Assembly (NCBI GenBank): GCA_947044405.1
Contig: CAMRHE010000168.1
Coordinates: 2,487,001-2,551,000, forward strand
Length of the DNA stretch: 64,000 nucleotides
Direction: 5' to 3'
From: Leptodactylus fallax
Lineage: Eukaryota; Chordata; Amphibia; Anura; Leptodactylidae
A program made the position numbers and the translations under genes. The notes beneath the pieces were generated by a model that searched no databases, was not told the origin of the DNA, and saw nothing but the letters and a program-made list of their open reading frames with translations. Below are positions 24,199-38,776 of this stretch, piece after piece. Numbering within the stretch: the first letter of the stretch is position 1; every line of letters starts with the position of its first letter.

Positions 24199-24480
24199 AA
24201 AGAGGACCTTTCACCATTTCACCCATTCAAGTTCCTAGCTTAATACGTGCCGCTCCCCTGATTCCAGCACACTTGGAATTTTCTCTATAGTCCCCACCAT
24301 TCCCGAGCAACAAGCACAGTCAGTTTTGGTGTCTGATGTGCTATTTCAGCTCTGTAATGTTAGAAGGGCTGTGTCAGATAGGGGGGCGTGATTCAGAGCT
24401 CCAATTGGAAGCAGCCAGTGTTGGAGCTCAGAGTCAGACCCCTTGTCTGCTGTGAAAATTTACATGATCTGAAAATTATA
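24199..24480. mobile_element. T2-like MITE, left part
   Basis: It starts TTAAAGAGGACCTTTCACC, close to the left end of the 46905-49845 element (AGAGGACCTGTCACC). The right terminus is not found. T runs of more than 20 bases follow at about 24536-24562 and 24692-24721. Confidence 0.6.
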
Positions 24481-25003
24481 TAAAATACCTGCATTAGTGG
24501 TGACATAGATATACAAGAAGCTGTTAGTATATGTGTTTTTTTTTTTTTTTTTTTTTTTTTTTGGGATTCATGATTAATCTATTCATGTACAGGCAGAAGA
24601 AACCTGTATTTTTGTATTATTCCTAGAGGCTGGAAAACAACTATTCGCCTTTGGTGCTTGATGTCATTGAAGAAGAATGCATTTTGTGTAGTGTTTTTTT
24701 TTTTTTTTTTTTTTTTTTTTTAGCTAAATTATGCCATGTGTATAGCAGTTTCTATAGAAGCTAGACAAAAAGCTTTAGAATTTTGTGTTTGCTCGAGTTA
24801 TTTGAGTATAATGTACAGATTTATACTGCAGTTCCAAGTACAAACCTATTTATCTGTTGGCGTTCCATGTATGTTCAGGTTTGCTGAAGTAGATGCAGAA
24901 CATGTGAAAACAAAAGATTCATACAATAATTATGTATAAATTATGATAAAGATTAACGTACCAGATCCACCACTTCAGTGAGTGAGAAAAGCTACCAATT
25001 TAA

Positions 25004-25492
25004 AGGGAATCTGTCATGTCAATCTGGGACACTAAATCACCCACAGGTCCTTATAGATCTGGGGTTTAGTGTCCCAGATCACCCTGTTATAATGCAATCC
25101 GCAGGCGCATTAAAAATAAAAAAACCTTTATACTTACCTAGAGAAGGGTCCGATGAACGCTGTTCGCCGAGAACAGTCCGGCTTATTCATGAGATTCTTC
25201 GTTAGCACGCCTCCCGGCGCCTGCGCTGTTCTTCAGTGAAGCCAAAGATGGACACCCCGGCTTCACTGCATAATTGCGGGGCATGCGCACTGAAGCCGAG
25301 GAGTACTCCTCTGGCTTCATTGAAGAACTGAGCAGGTGCGGGGAGTACAGCGGCAGGATGAGTATAAAGCTTTTTTTTATTTTTAATGCGGCCATGGACT
25401 GCGTTATAACAGGGTGATTTGGGACACTAAACCCCAGGTCCATATGGACCTGTGGGTGGATTAGTGTCCCAAATTGCCCTGACAGAATCCCT
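25004..25492. mobile_element. T2/Kolobok-like fold-back MITE with TTAA target duplication
   Basis: TTAA at 25000-25003 and 25493-25496 flanks AGGGAATCTGTCA and its inverse TGACAGAATCCCT. The arms continue inward with GGGACACTAA, CCCACAGGTCC and AGGGTGAT-type blocks, so nearly the whole 489 bp folds back. It is non-coding. It lies 330 bp before BMP2K exon 3. Confidence 0.88.
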
Positions 25493-25704
25493 TTAAGGAG
25501 CTACATGACAATGCAGAGAACCATGCATACCGTGTCACTTCATACACTCTGGGCTCCAGTGGTTATTAACTCTGGAATACCTATTATTCTAATAGGTCTT
25601 TGCTTCAGCTGGTTGACACCTCATGTGATGTGCTGTACTAATATGCCAGTGTTAACAACAAGCTGTCACAGTAGGTAAAAATTTGTATAGTGAACACAAA
25701 TTGA

Positions 25705-27550
<1,846 letters not shown>

Positions 27551-27559
27551 GAAATTTAA

Positions 27560-28080
27560 GGTTAGACCATATGGCAATTGCAAGAGGCTCAATCACCATT
27601 GCAAATACTGTGAGGGAGTTCTGCGAGTTCTGTAATATATGGTAATGGGGTTTAGGGAGTCCATCTGCAATTTTAGGAATGATATAGGGTCTATAGCGTC
27701 TGCTGAAACCGTACAGTTATGCCCACGGCCTGAAGAACCTGGGCAGGGTAGGGCCAAGAAAGGCCTTTTTAATATTGAGGGCAAGCAGTGGGATAGATTG
27801 GTGCTGAGGTCCATTGACCCAATGGACAATATTACATAGTTTACAGACATTATTCGGAGTTTGGCACCCTGGTATAAAGCCTATTTGATCGGAAAACACT
27901 AAGAACAGGAAGTCTGTTTGAGTGTAAGACTAATAAGGAGGTGTGACTCTTAATATCTAAATTTAAAAGAGAAATGTGTCAATAATTGGTAGTGGTGGTA
28001 CTTTTTGTTGGGCTTAGGGATCACCTTTAAAGCACTAAGCATATCTGGCAGAAAGTTTGCACCCTTTAGGGTGTAGTCAT
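27560..28080 (-). pseudogene. L1/Tx1-like LINE reverse transcriptase relic
   Basis: On the - strand, LKVIPKPNKKYHHYQLLTHF matches the IPKP-K-----YRPISLL segment of L1-clade reverse transcriptases. It is followed after a decayed stretch by DQIGFIPGCQTPNN, the DQ-GFIPGRQ motif, and LLALNIKKAF, the motif with the first catalytic aspartate, here changed to N. Frameshifts and stops occur, and no ends, ORF1 or poly(A) are seen. It is a dead fragment. Distance from the CR1/L2-like LINE at 11842 is clear, since these motifs belong to the L1 side. Confidence 0.75.
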
Positions 28081-29580
28081 TTTATTAAGCCTTTCAGAGT
28101 TAGCATTTGTGATAGTCAATTGGGATTTGGGCAAGAAAAGCAGTTATGTCAATGGAGGAGAATATCATTTCTGATAAAAATTGTTTATATATGGAGTTTG
28201 GGATAGAGGTAAGATTGACAGCCCCCCCCCCCCCAATCCTGTAATTGATGCAGTCCCATTGATTTTAATGGACATATGCAGACGTCTGTTTCTTCCATGG
28301 ACAAAAAAAACTAATCTAAGTCATGCATTATATTGGTTCATTTGTTCGTGGTCTGCAAACATGCCCATTGAAGTTGGTTGTAAAATGGTCAGTAGATTTT
28401 TCACAGATGAAAAATGGATAAACCACTGAAAAATCATGTCCATAAAATAAACACCATGCCCTGTCCTTGAAGAAAAACAGATTGCTCCTAGCCAGGAATA
28501 ATGGACATTTGAATAATCTCTTATTGCCAGCCATGAAAGGAAGACGTTCTCATCTCAATGATCTGTGCTGTATTGTTCAATATGTTCTTATTTATGTAAC
28601 CCTTTCGTTGTGCTGCAGTGCACACATTATACCCCTCCTGATATGCTTTAATACCTGGATACAACAACATATAACATATATTAGACAATACCAAAAGTGA
28701 GAATGAACGAGATATCCCACCTGCTAATGACTTCACTTCCAATAAGTACACATACCCACAATGGGATCCATTACATCCCAAGAAAGAGGTTGCACTAGAT
28801 TTAGAGATATTTAGAGTATAAATACTCTTCTTAACATTTTTGAGGAGTATTTTGAGCCAACGAGGAGTACGAAATTTGCTGTAATGTAATACATAGGCTT
28901 GAATAATATTAAGAAATCACTACTTATGCAGGAAACCATTATTAGAACTGTTTTACGTGCATAAATGGTGAACATTGATGGGATGAAGGAACTCAAAGTA
29001 TCTAATGTTATACCCTTCCCCCCTCCAGTCTCCTCACTAAGCCATTTAGACCATCACTTAGGGTTTGTTCATGTAGTCCAGTCAAGTCGCCATTTTCATG
29101 GCACCCCCTGAATGTACCTACCCATAAGGCTATGTTCACATTGCATCTTTGTGTTAAAATACTCATCAGAAAAATCTGAAGAGTATTTTGCAGTTTAAAT
29201 GTTTCATGTTTCATTCAATTGGGCTTAATCAGAATATGGCCACAAGCTGTGGTTTCAGCAGTGATTCTGGTACTGAAACTGTGGAAAGATAAGGGAGGAC
29301 TATTCTTTTTCCAACACTGAAAAAAAGAAGTGATGGTCATTGCCTAATAATGGGAAGCAGATTAGGTTGTTTTTTGGAGGAAATTTTGAGACTGAAAACA
29401 CCTCAAAATCTTCATTCTCAAGCTTGGTTCACTTAAAAGTTAAGAAGACCCTGGGTGGCGCTGGCTGGGTTTAATAAGCCCGTGGGTGGGTTAATGCACA
29501 GTAGCCAGGTATTTCCAAGTGATACAGTCTGGAGTCAGATATACTGTATTACACTGTGGCACAGGCAGCCCAATATATTG
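28081..29580. other. Intron 3 stretch
   Basis: No gene. A C10 run lies at 28222. Bases 28230-28510, with CCATTGATTTTAATGGAC, look MITE-derived; the rest is AT-rich and unassigned. Confidence 0.4.
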
Positions 29581-29588
29581 TATGTGAC

Positions 29589-30335
29589 CAGTGGTGTAAA
29601 TACCGGGGTAGCAGCGGGAGCGGGACATTAGGATGATTTATTTATTTTTTTAAAAAGGCTGTTACCTGCTGGTGTAACACCAGCAGGTAACGGGCCCTAT
29701 TTACTTACCAATCCCCACTTCTGCTCACGGCTGCCCGCGCTTCCCATTCTGCGGAGGCGGCGGTGAGCAGGAGCGGGGATCGGTTAGTAAGGACACTGGC
29801 CGGCGAACCCCATAAACACTGCTCTTTTCAGACCTCAGAGTATAATGATCGGAGGCCCAGGGGAGGTGAGGGAACATAAAAAACAATGTTACTTACCTCT
29901 CCTGTGCTCCAGCAGGCTTCGGGCCTCCTTGGTGACGTCCAGGCCGACGTCATTATGCACCACCACGCCGGCCGTGACGTCTGGTCCAACATTGAAGAAG
30001 GCCGAAAGCGGGGAGTACGCCGGAGCCAGGGACAGGTAAGTAACACAGTTTTTTATGTTTGTATCCTCCCCTGGGTCTCCGATCATTATACTCTGGGGTC
30101 TGAAAAGACCCCAGAGTATAATAATTGTTCATGGGTGGTCCACAATGGGGCATAATACTGTGTGCAGGGCCGACTATGGCACATAATAGTGTGTACAGGG
30201 GCCACTGTGGGGCATAATAGTGTGTGCAGGGGCCACTATGGTGCATAATAGTGTGTGCAAGAATGAGGGGAATGCGATTTGTGCAGGGGGGGGGGGGGCC
30301 CTGTCTAATGTTCACCATTCCTAGTTACGCCACTG
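29589..30335. mobile_element. hAT-like non-autonomous element, perfect 8-bp target duplication
   Basis: Identical octamers TATGTGAC flank it (29581-29588 and 30336-30343). The termini CAGTGGTGTAAATACC and CCTAGTTACGCCACTG are imperfect inverted repeats of the CAGNGGCGTAACTA type. An 8-bp duplication and CAG-start ends are hallmarks of the hAT superfamily. The interior holds a hairpin, ACTCTGGGGTCT facing AGACCCCAGAGT (30090-30120), and about four tandem units of some 32 bp (30131-30258, CATAATAGTGTGTGCAGGGG type). Non-coding. Confidence 0.9.
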
Positions 30336-31149
30336 TATGTGACGCTGTACTTTATCACTTGGCTGGACCTGCCTGCTGCATGTTCACCCAACCCAGAGTC
30401 TTAGAAACCTCAACCAGGCACTCAGACCAACATGTGTCTACCTCTTCCTCATGTGGTAAATATTGGTGTTAGGTTACTTTTAACCCCTTAAGGACACAGC
30501 CCAAAAGTGCGTTAAGGACCAGGCCTTGTTTTTCAAAACTGAGATGTCACTTTGTGTGGCAAGAACTTTGAGATGCTTTAACTTACACAAGTGATTTTGA
30601 GATTGTTTTCTCGTGACACATTGTACTTCATGTTAGTGGTAAACACTAATCAATATTTTTGTATTTATTTATAAAAAAAAAATAGGATATTTGATGGAAA
30701 TTTGGAAAAAAAAAAATCACAATTTTCAAACTGTGAAATTCTCTGCTTTTCAGACAGATAGTCATACCACCCAAATACATTAATACATATTATCTACCAT
30801 ATCTCTGCTTTATATTGGCATAATCTTTTAATCGTCCTTTAATTTATTTTGGATGTTAGAAGGCTTACAAGTGTAACAGCGATTTTCCAGATGTACAAGA
30901 AAATTTCCCAAACTAATTTTTTAGGGACCACTTCAGTTCTGAAGGGGATTATAAAGGCCTATATATTAGAAACCCCCCATAAATCACACCATTTTCAAAA
31001 CTGCACCCTGAAACAATTCAAAACAGCGTTTAGGAAGTTTAACCCTTTAAGCATTTCACAAGAATTAAAACGATATCGAGGTGAAATTTAGACATTTAAT
31101 TTTTTTCCACTAATCCCTTCATTTAGCCCTAAATCTAACACATTCACAA

Positions 31150-32650
31150 AGGGTTAAAGGAGAAAATGCATCTCACAGTTTATTATACAATTTCTCCAGA
31201 GCACAGAAATACCCCACATGTGGGTGTAAACTGATGTTTGGGCACACGGCAGCGCACAGAAGGGAAGGAGCAACACAGCAGATTTTGCTGGAATAGTTTT
31301 CAGGTGCCATATCTCATTTGCAAAGCCCCTAGAGTACCAAAACAATGGAAACCTACTAAAAGTGACCCCATTTTGGAAACTACACCCCTCACAGAATTCA
31401 TCAAGGGGTATAGTGAGCATTTTGACCCCACAGCTGTTTCACAGATTTTACTAACATTGGGATGTATAAATGAAAAATAACTAAAATGTCACTTTATCCC
31501 CAAAGTTTTCATTTTCACAAGGGGTTAAAGGAGAAAAAGGACCCCATAGTTTAACAATTTCTCCAGAACACAGCAGTACCCCATATGTGGTCGTAAACTG
31601 CTGAATGGGTACATGTTGGGGCTCGGAATAGAAAGAGCGCTATTTTGCTTTTGTAGGGCAGATTTTGCTGGAATAGTTTTCAGGTGCCATGTTGCATTTG
31701 CAGACCCCCAAAGTGGAAACTCCCTAAAAGTGACCCTGTTTTGGAAACCACACCCGACACAGAACATGTCAAGGGGTATAGTGAGCATTTTGACCCTACA
31801 GCTGTTTCATAGATTTTATTAACATTGGAACATGAAAATGAAAAATTAAGTTTTTTCCAATAAACCGTCAATTTAGCCCCAAATTTTTCATTTTCACAAG
31901 ACGACAAAGGAGAAAAAACTCCCCAAAGTTCGTTACACAATTTCTCCTGAACACAGAAATGCCCTATATGTGGTTGTAATCTGTTGTATGGGTACATGGT
32001 GGGGCTCAAAATGGAAAGAGCGCTATTTGGCTTTTGGAGGGCAGATTTTGCTGGAATAGTTTTTGGGTGCCATGTCGCATTTGCAGAGCCCCTAAAGTAC
32101 CAGTACAATGGAAACTCCCAAAAAGTGACCCCATTTTGGAAACTACACCCCTCATAGAATTTATCTAGGGTTATGGTGAGCATTTTGACCTCTCAGCTGT
32201 TTCACAGATTTTATTAACATTGGGATGTAAAAATGAAAAATTACTTTTTTTTTTCCCCAATAAACCGTCCATCTAGCGACATATTTTTAATTTTTGCAAG
32301 TGGTTAAAGAAGAAAAAGCTCCCCACAGTTTGTTACACAATTTCTTCTGAACACAGAAATGCCCCGTATGTGGTTGTAATCTGCTGTATGGGTACATGGT
32401 GGGGCTCAGAATGGAAAGAGTGCTATTTGGCTTTAGGAGGGCAGATGTGGCTGTAATAGTTTTCAGGTGCCATGTCGCATTTGCAGAGCCTCTAAAGTAC
32501 CAATACAATGGCAACCCCTCAAAAGCGACCCCATTTTAGAAACTACACCTCTCAAGGAATGTATCAAGGGGTATTATCATTTTGAGCCTAAAAATGCTTC
32601 CCAAAAATTAATGTACAAATTGAAAATTGAAGTTTTTGAAGAAATATCCA
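31150..32650. repeat. Tandem array of about 380-bp units
   Basis: The anchor CACAATTTCTCC (variants) recurs at about 31189, 31553, 31938 and 32336, giving steps of about 365-400 bp. Each unit has GTGACCCCATTTTGGAAACT, then TTTATCAAGGGGTATAGTGA and a TATGTGG-type block in the same order. Units seem 80-90 percent alike by eye. Confidence 0.85.
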
Positions 32651-32699
32651 ATTTCAGTGCCTAATACGTTGCGGCCACTTTGTGGCATCAGAGACATGC

Positions 32700-34095
32700 A
32701 CTCCTAAAACTATTAAGTGGGCTATCCTGGGGAAAAAAAAATTATATATGTGGGTGTAAACTGCTGCTTGGGCACACAGCAGGGCTCAGAAGGGAAGGAA
32801 CACTGTGTTTTTTTTTAGCTTTTGGAGTACAGATTTAGAGGGACTTTCTGGATGCCATGTTGTATGTGCAGAGCCCTGGAGGTGCCAGTAAACTGGAACT
32901 CCCCAAGAAGTGACCCCATTTTGTAGGGGCAATTTTAGGGTCTCTGCAAATGTGACATGGCGTCCAAAAACCAACAATCTAAATCTGCGCTCCAAAAGTA
33001 CATGGTGCTCCTTCACATCTGCACCCTGCTGTGTGCCCAAATGGCAGTTTATGCCCACATGTATGACACTGGTGTACCCAGGATAATGTACTTAGCAACA
33101 CCATATGTGGGTATAAACTGCTGTTTGGGAACAGCCGGGCACAGAAGGGAAGGAGCGCTATTTTGTTTTTTAGAGCACAGTTTGGTTCTTGGACACCATG
33201 TCACTTTTGCAGAGCCCAAGAATTGCCAGTAAAGTGGAATCCGCAGACATGTGACCCCATTTTGGAAACTACACCCTTCAAGGGATTTATCAAGTGGTAT
33301 AGCGAGCATTATTAAGTGTTGCATTCTTTTAATTTCCAGAAATGAATGCGCAGATGATAATGAAAAGTTAAAAATAACATTTTTCCAGAGATATGCCATT
33401 TCAGTGCCCGATATGTTGTGCCCAGCTTATGTCTGCAGAGACACACATTCCAAAAACTGTTAAGCGGGGATCCCGGGCACAACAGCTTTTGGAGCTGATA
33501 CAAGCTGGGCACAACATATCACACACTGAAATGACGGATTCCTGGAAAAATTGTCATTTTCACCTTTCACAATCAGCTGCGTATTCATTTATGGATAATA
33601 AATTATAGCAACACTTGGGGGTTAAAAATGCTCACTGTACCCCTGGATAAATTTATTCAGGAGTGTAGTTTCCAAAATGGGGTGACATGTCAGGGGATTC
33701 CACTTTACTGGCGTTTCAGCTCTGCAAAAGTGCAATGGCGTCCAAAAGCCAAACCGTCCAAGCCTGTGCTCCAAAAACCAAATAGCGCTCCTTCCATTCT
33801 GTGCCCATCTGTGTCCATACAGCAGTTTATACCCACATATGACATTAATTTCTTTACTCTGGGTACACCAGTGTCATACATGTGGGCATAAACTGCAGTT
33901 TGGGCACACAGCAGGGCGCAGAAGGGAAGGAGTGGTATGTGGCTTTTGGAGTGCAGATTCAGATGTCTGGGTGCCTTGTCATGTTTGCAGAGCCTGTAAG
34001 GTACCATAACAGTGGATTCCCCAAAGGAGTGACCCCATTTTGAAAACTGCACTCTCAAAGAATTTATCAAGGGGTGTAGTGAGCATTAGTATCCC
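32700..34095. repeat. Continuation of the array with inverted units
   Basis: Forward units continue near 32745, 33101 and 33880 (TGTGGGTATAAACTGC type). Shorter inverted pieces lie at about 32930-33065 and 33480-33840, where GCAGTTTATACCCACATA reads on the + strand. The array thus changes from head-to-tail to mixed orientation. Confidence 0.75.
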
Positions 34096-35455
34096 AGACG
34101 TGAATGCACAGCGGATGGGGAAAAGTAAATAGGTAAGCTGTGCGGAGCGCATTGGGAACACCAAATTCCCTACTATTTCCCCAGTATTTCCTATTATTGG
34201 GGAGGTCACTCTGGGGGTCACTTCTGGCTTATTTTCCCTCATAAGCTCTAAATCTGGGATGTCCCCTGATATACGCTCGCACAGCTTATACATTCCCTTC
34301 CTGCCACAGCCAGTTATGTTCTGATGATTTGGCGATTTTTGTCTTCACATTGTACGAGCTATATTTTCTTTATTTCTCTGGTGATGTAGCCATATGAGGG
34401 CTTGTTGTTTGCGGGGTGAGATGTATTTTGTAATGACATCATCTTTGGGCACCTATAACTTATTGAATAAATTTTATTAACTCTCTTTCTTGGTGAATTA
34501 AAAAAAAACCCATCAATTGTGGCACTGCGTTTTACCTTTTAAATTTTTCACCATGCAGCATAAAGCATAAGTAACATGTTACCTTTATTCTACGGGTCGG
34601 TACGATTACTGCGACACCTAATTTATATTGTTTTTTTATGCGATACTAATTTTGCAGAACAAAAACCCATTTGGGGACATAAATTAATTGTTTTTGCATC
34701 GCCATCTTCTGAGATGCGTAACATTTTTATTTTGCGGTTTACAGAGTTGGTTGAGGGCTTATTTTTTGCAGGACAACCTGTACTGTTTTGGGGTACATAT
34801 GACTTTTTGATCATTTTTTATGCCATATTTTGTAAGGTGAGATGGCGAAGAATCATTACTTTTGGCGGGTTTTTTCCGTGTTTTTTTTTTTTTTTTTTTT
34901 TTTTTTTCCCGACGTTCACCGTGTACGTTAAATATTGTTTCAGTTTTATTGTACAGGTTGTTACGGACGCGGCAATACCAAATATGCATTGTTTTTATTA
35001 ATTTTTAGGGGTTTTTGTTTATATAATTCATTTTATATAGCAAAAGGGAATTTTTGGGGCTTTATTCTTTTATTAATTTTTTTCAAACACTTTATTTTAT
35101 TTTTTTTTCACATGTCCCATTAGGGCACCTGAGCCAGCAATGCTTTGATCTCTGGCTCAGTACTATAGACTGCAAGACACAACCATACATGTGTCTTGCA
35201 GTCTATACTGGAAGTCAGCGCTATGGAGACGCATAGCGCTGACTTCCGGAGGTCTTGGCAGGATCAACCAGGAAGTGGGGTCTTCAGGCAGCCTGGGGTC
35301 ACTGGGCAGACCCCGGGCTGCAGATTATAGATATCGGCACCCACCGATCTCGCCGCGGGGAGCAGTAACATGGCGGAACCCCTTGGATGCCGCGGTCATG
35401 TTCCAACCGGGGGTTATGGAGTAGGGTGTTAGCTGTCAGTTACAGCTAACACCCG

Positions 35456-36008
35456 GTTCCGATGCCGCCCTGTTGCTCGAAGTACCAAGCGTGCAGGATG
35501 TAATAGTATGTCCAATGTCGTACATTCTTGTTCTGAGTTCCATATAGGAATACATTGAATATAGATACTCCACTGCTGCTACATTCCCCTCGGCCTCTCC
35601 ACAGCTGTGTCTCTCTCCCTCCCTGACTTCTCATCTGCCGTCTGCAGCCACCTTACTAATAACAAAGCTTACCGTTGGCTGTGAGTAAGGCACTTTATTT
35701 GATTTGCTGGACACCAGTAGTAGTGCTGTGCTGCTAGTGCCCTGCGCAACTCTCCTCAACAGACAGAAAAAGTCTCATGCGTATTAATAAGCTTTAGACT
35801 TTTTCAGAGAGTAAATTTGCCTATACAAGTGTCTGTGACTTGTACAGATGTTATTGGGACCTCTGTCCAAAATATGTCCCAAATACATGTGCTGCAGAAG
35901 CAACATGTTGCAAAATAATACGCCGTACCAGTAGTCCACTTTCGACGCTTAATGTTAATGCCACAACAATCACCTACAGTGCAAGCACTTAATACTGACC
36001 CAGCAAAA
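35456..36008. other. Intron 3 stretch
   Basis: No gene recognised. A short hairpin, GAAAAAGTCT facing AGACTTTTTC, lies at about 35767-35806. Confidence 0.4.
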
Positions 36009-36010
36009 TA

Positions 36011-36246
36011 CAACCCCAATTCCAGCAAAAACTGCCCCTGTCCTAGCTATTTTGGAACATGTTGCACTCATCCAATTCAAAATGAGTGAATGTTTGCAAA
36101 AAAAAACAATAAAGTTTATCCATTTGAACATTAAATATCTTGTCTTTGTAGTGTATTTAATTGAATATAGGTTGAAAAGGATTTGCAAATCATCGTATTC
36201 AGTTTTTATTTTACACAATATCCCAACTTCGTTGCAATTGGGGTTG
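36011..36246. mobile_element. Tc1/mariner-type MITE, CAACCCCAATT termini
   Basis: TA flanks (36009-36010, 36247-36248) and termini CAACCCCAATTCC and GCAATTGGGGTTG define a 236-bp non-autonomous element. Its right part (GATTTGCAAATCATCG, then ATTTTACACAATATCCCAAC) matches the right end of the larger broken transposon at 38295-41795, so it is an internally deleted member of that family. Confidence 0.85.
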
Positions 36247-36248
36247 TA

Positions 36249-37425
36249 CATGCGCATGCACAGTGGAATAGATGTAAAATAAAAAACTGTCATACATTAA
36301 ATTGATATTATGACTTTTGTGCACACCAGTCATTCCACCTCTGTGCACTGAGCAGTACAGTACTGAATGTTTCTTATGCCTGTCTTGTCCTTGGCCAAGC
36401 ACACACAACTCTTTCAAACCACGTAAAATGCACCATTAGAGAGAGAACCTTTTTTTTTGCAAGAGTCCTTTAATGAATCCCCAAGACTCCTAACTACAAG
36501 TTACTGCTTTGCATTTTTATGTACGTGAGTTAGATGAGATCCAGCACAACAGCTAGAGATATTAAAGTGTGAACCAGGCTTTAAAATCTTGACTGATGAA
36601 CTATTTTTCTGAAATGACAGATCCACACAATATATCTAAGCAGTAAGGCATCTTAGAAGACCGTGAGAATGATTGTATAATAATAAACACAAAAGGGTCT
36701 TCAATCTTAATATGCCTCTGGAGATTTTAACTAACTTTTGACTGCACATAGACTACTGGATGTCAGATCAGAGCACATGAATTGACCTAAGGCAGGCTAT
36801 AATCTAAAATGAATTGTGGCCTACAATACCTTTTTTTTCTGGCTGACAATTAATATGATAATAGCATTGCCAGAAAATTTTAGGGCCGATTTGGGGTTTA
36901 TTTCAAGGGAAACAAGAACAATGCTGTTGCTGAATCCCTACAAAATCTGCAACATCTACAATGTGCAGTGGTTTGGATAACTCCTTCCATGTAAGAAAGG
37001 TACTCTGTCAATGTACTAGCTTTTTGGAAGTTATGCTAACCACCTACCCTTCCTACAAGAGCTGAGAAAATCTGTGAGAGAGCCATGTAATATATGAGTA
37101 AGACTGGTCCTCAAGATAAAGAAACATACGGTAATTTAGAGCAGCTTGACTATTGATTTGGGGTTATATGGACACAACACATCATGAATTATATCAAATG
37201 CCACAAAAACTTGTGATGCCCTTAATAGTATTACACCCCCTCCATTCACTCCATCCACATGTAGCAAAAAAAGATTCATGCAGGGCAAGCTGATGATTTT
37301 CTGATTTTCTAAGGGTGGTTTTGCACTTGTTTAGGTTTTGTTGATGCAGTTTTTGAATCCAACTCCAGGAGTGGATCATGAAGGGAAAGAACATGGTTTT
37401 TTTTTTTTTGGGGGGGGGGGGGTTT
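36249..37425. other. Intron 3 stretch
   Basis: No exon, RNA gene or full repeat is recognised. A T/G homopolymer lies at 37397-37422. Confidence 0.4.
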
Positions 37426-37430
37426 CAGGG

Positions 37431-37759
37431 CCCTTTTACACAAACTATTTGAGCCAAAGAATTTAGTCCATGTGTCAGCTGTATTTCTCAGCCCAACCGT
37501 AGCTCCTGTAAACTGAATTTACAGCATCGTACTGATTTATGACATTGTAAGCTTCATAACTATCACAGCTCTACTGGCCTGCACTGACAGTATCATGTGA
37601 GTACAGCACAGTAGAGCCGTGGTAGTACAGAAGTTTACAACATCATAAATTATCATAGTATGATGCTGCACGTTTACTTCACAGGAGCCACAGTCTGGCT
37701 GACACAGACTTTCGACACATGGACTTAATTCTTTGGCTCAAATAGTTTGTGTAAAAGGG
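37431..37759. mobile_element. Fold-back MITE, about 150-bp arms
   Basis: The left arm starts CCCTTTTACACAAACTATTT and the right arm ends with its exact inverse at 37740-37759. The arms continue inward through GAGCCAAAGAATTTAGTCCA, CATGTGTC, CTCCTGTAAA and TACAGCATC-type blocks. It is non-coding; no clear target duplication was found. Confidence 0.8.
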
Positions 37760-38290
37760 TACGTTCCCACTGGACTGAAATACTGCAGGTTTTTTGCATG
37801 AAATCCCCAGCACCAAATGGCACAGCTTTTATTAACTTTTGTTGTATTTAGTTTATCATTGCACAAGATGTTGCTGATTTTCAGCAGATTTCCCCCTTTG
37901 TAGTCTACACGATTGGCATGCTGCAGGCTTAAAATCCACGCCACAGGTCCATTTTTGCACAGATTCTGTGCATTTTTTTCCTGCAGCTTCTGGATGATAT
38001 TTTTGCAGTATGCTGTAGTCCAGAGCATTCTGCTGTCTATTCTAATCTGAAAAAAAAACATAAAGTTGGGTCCTGTAATTAATACTGCTTTAAAGAGGCT
38101 CTCGGGGTCCCACACCTTTTATATTACATAGATAAATTGGCCCACTGGGTGTCCCAGCTGTACTTGATGGTGTATAAATTAAATATTTCGTGGGCACCAT
38201 TCAATATTTATATACAGTGGGGATCATCTCCTGTATGCACACAGCGCTACAATGCAAAAAAAAAAAAAAAAAGTACCTAAGAGAGAAATC
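37760..38290. other. Intron 3 stretch
   Basis: No gene recognised. An A17 run lies at about 38255-38271. Confidence 0.35.
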
Positions 38291-38776
38291 AATATCTCTA
38301 TATATAAATAATCATTTTATTCACATATCGAAAGTTGAAAGTATTTTCCATTTCATTTGATAAATTAACTGATATAGAAATTGATGACAGCAATATATCT
38401 CATAAAAGTCAGGACAGGGTTAACGGTACAAAGGGGTACTAATGAAAAACAGCTGGAGGGTCACTTTACATCTAAGTCACCTGACTGTGTATAAAAAGAG
38501 CATTTTAGAGAGGCAGTCTCTCAGAAGAAAAGTTGCTTAGAGGTTTACCAATCTTTGAAAAACTGCATCTAAAAATGTGGAACAATTTCAGAAAAAAGTT
38601 CCTCAGCATAAAATTTCAAAGACTTCGAATATTTCACCATCTACACTACATAATGTCATCAAAGATTCAGAGAATCTAAAGAAATCCAAATGCACAAGGG
38701 ACATGGCCAACATCAGTATTGGATACTTGTGATCTATGGACCCTTAGGCGGCACTGCAGTAAAAACAGACTTGCAT

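Larger units (their letters stand above)
30482..35455. repeat. Large composite repeat starting TTAACCCCTTAAGGAC
   Basis: The left end CTTTTAACCCCTTAAGGACAC and the AT-rich follow-on mark a repeat family probably of DNA-transposon origin; I did not find the matching right terminus. Inside lie a tandem array (31150-32650), further units in both orientations (32700-34090), then a T-rich region (34350-35120) and a GC-rich end with strong hairpins (35163-35205, 35212-35249, 35427-35453). The 34360-35120 part is related to 54990-55800. The many open frames are unit-length artefacts of the array. Confidence 0.6.

Noticed and set aside
30131..30258. CRISPR-like array
   Set aside because: The repeated units of about 32 bp are contiguous degenerate minisatellite copies without unique spacers, inside a hAT MITE.
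31154..33891. Family of repeated small proteins on the - strand
   Set aside because: The similar open frames follow from similarity of the DNA units. Inverted and shifted units lose them, and there are no promoters or splice signals.
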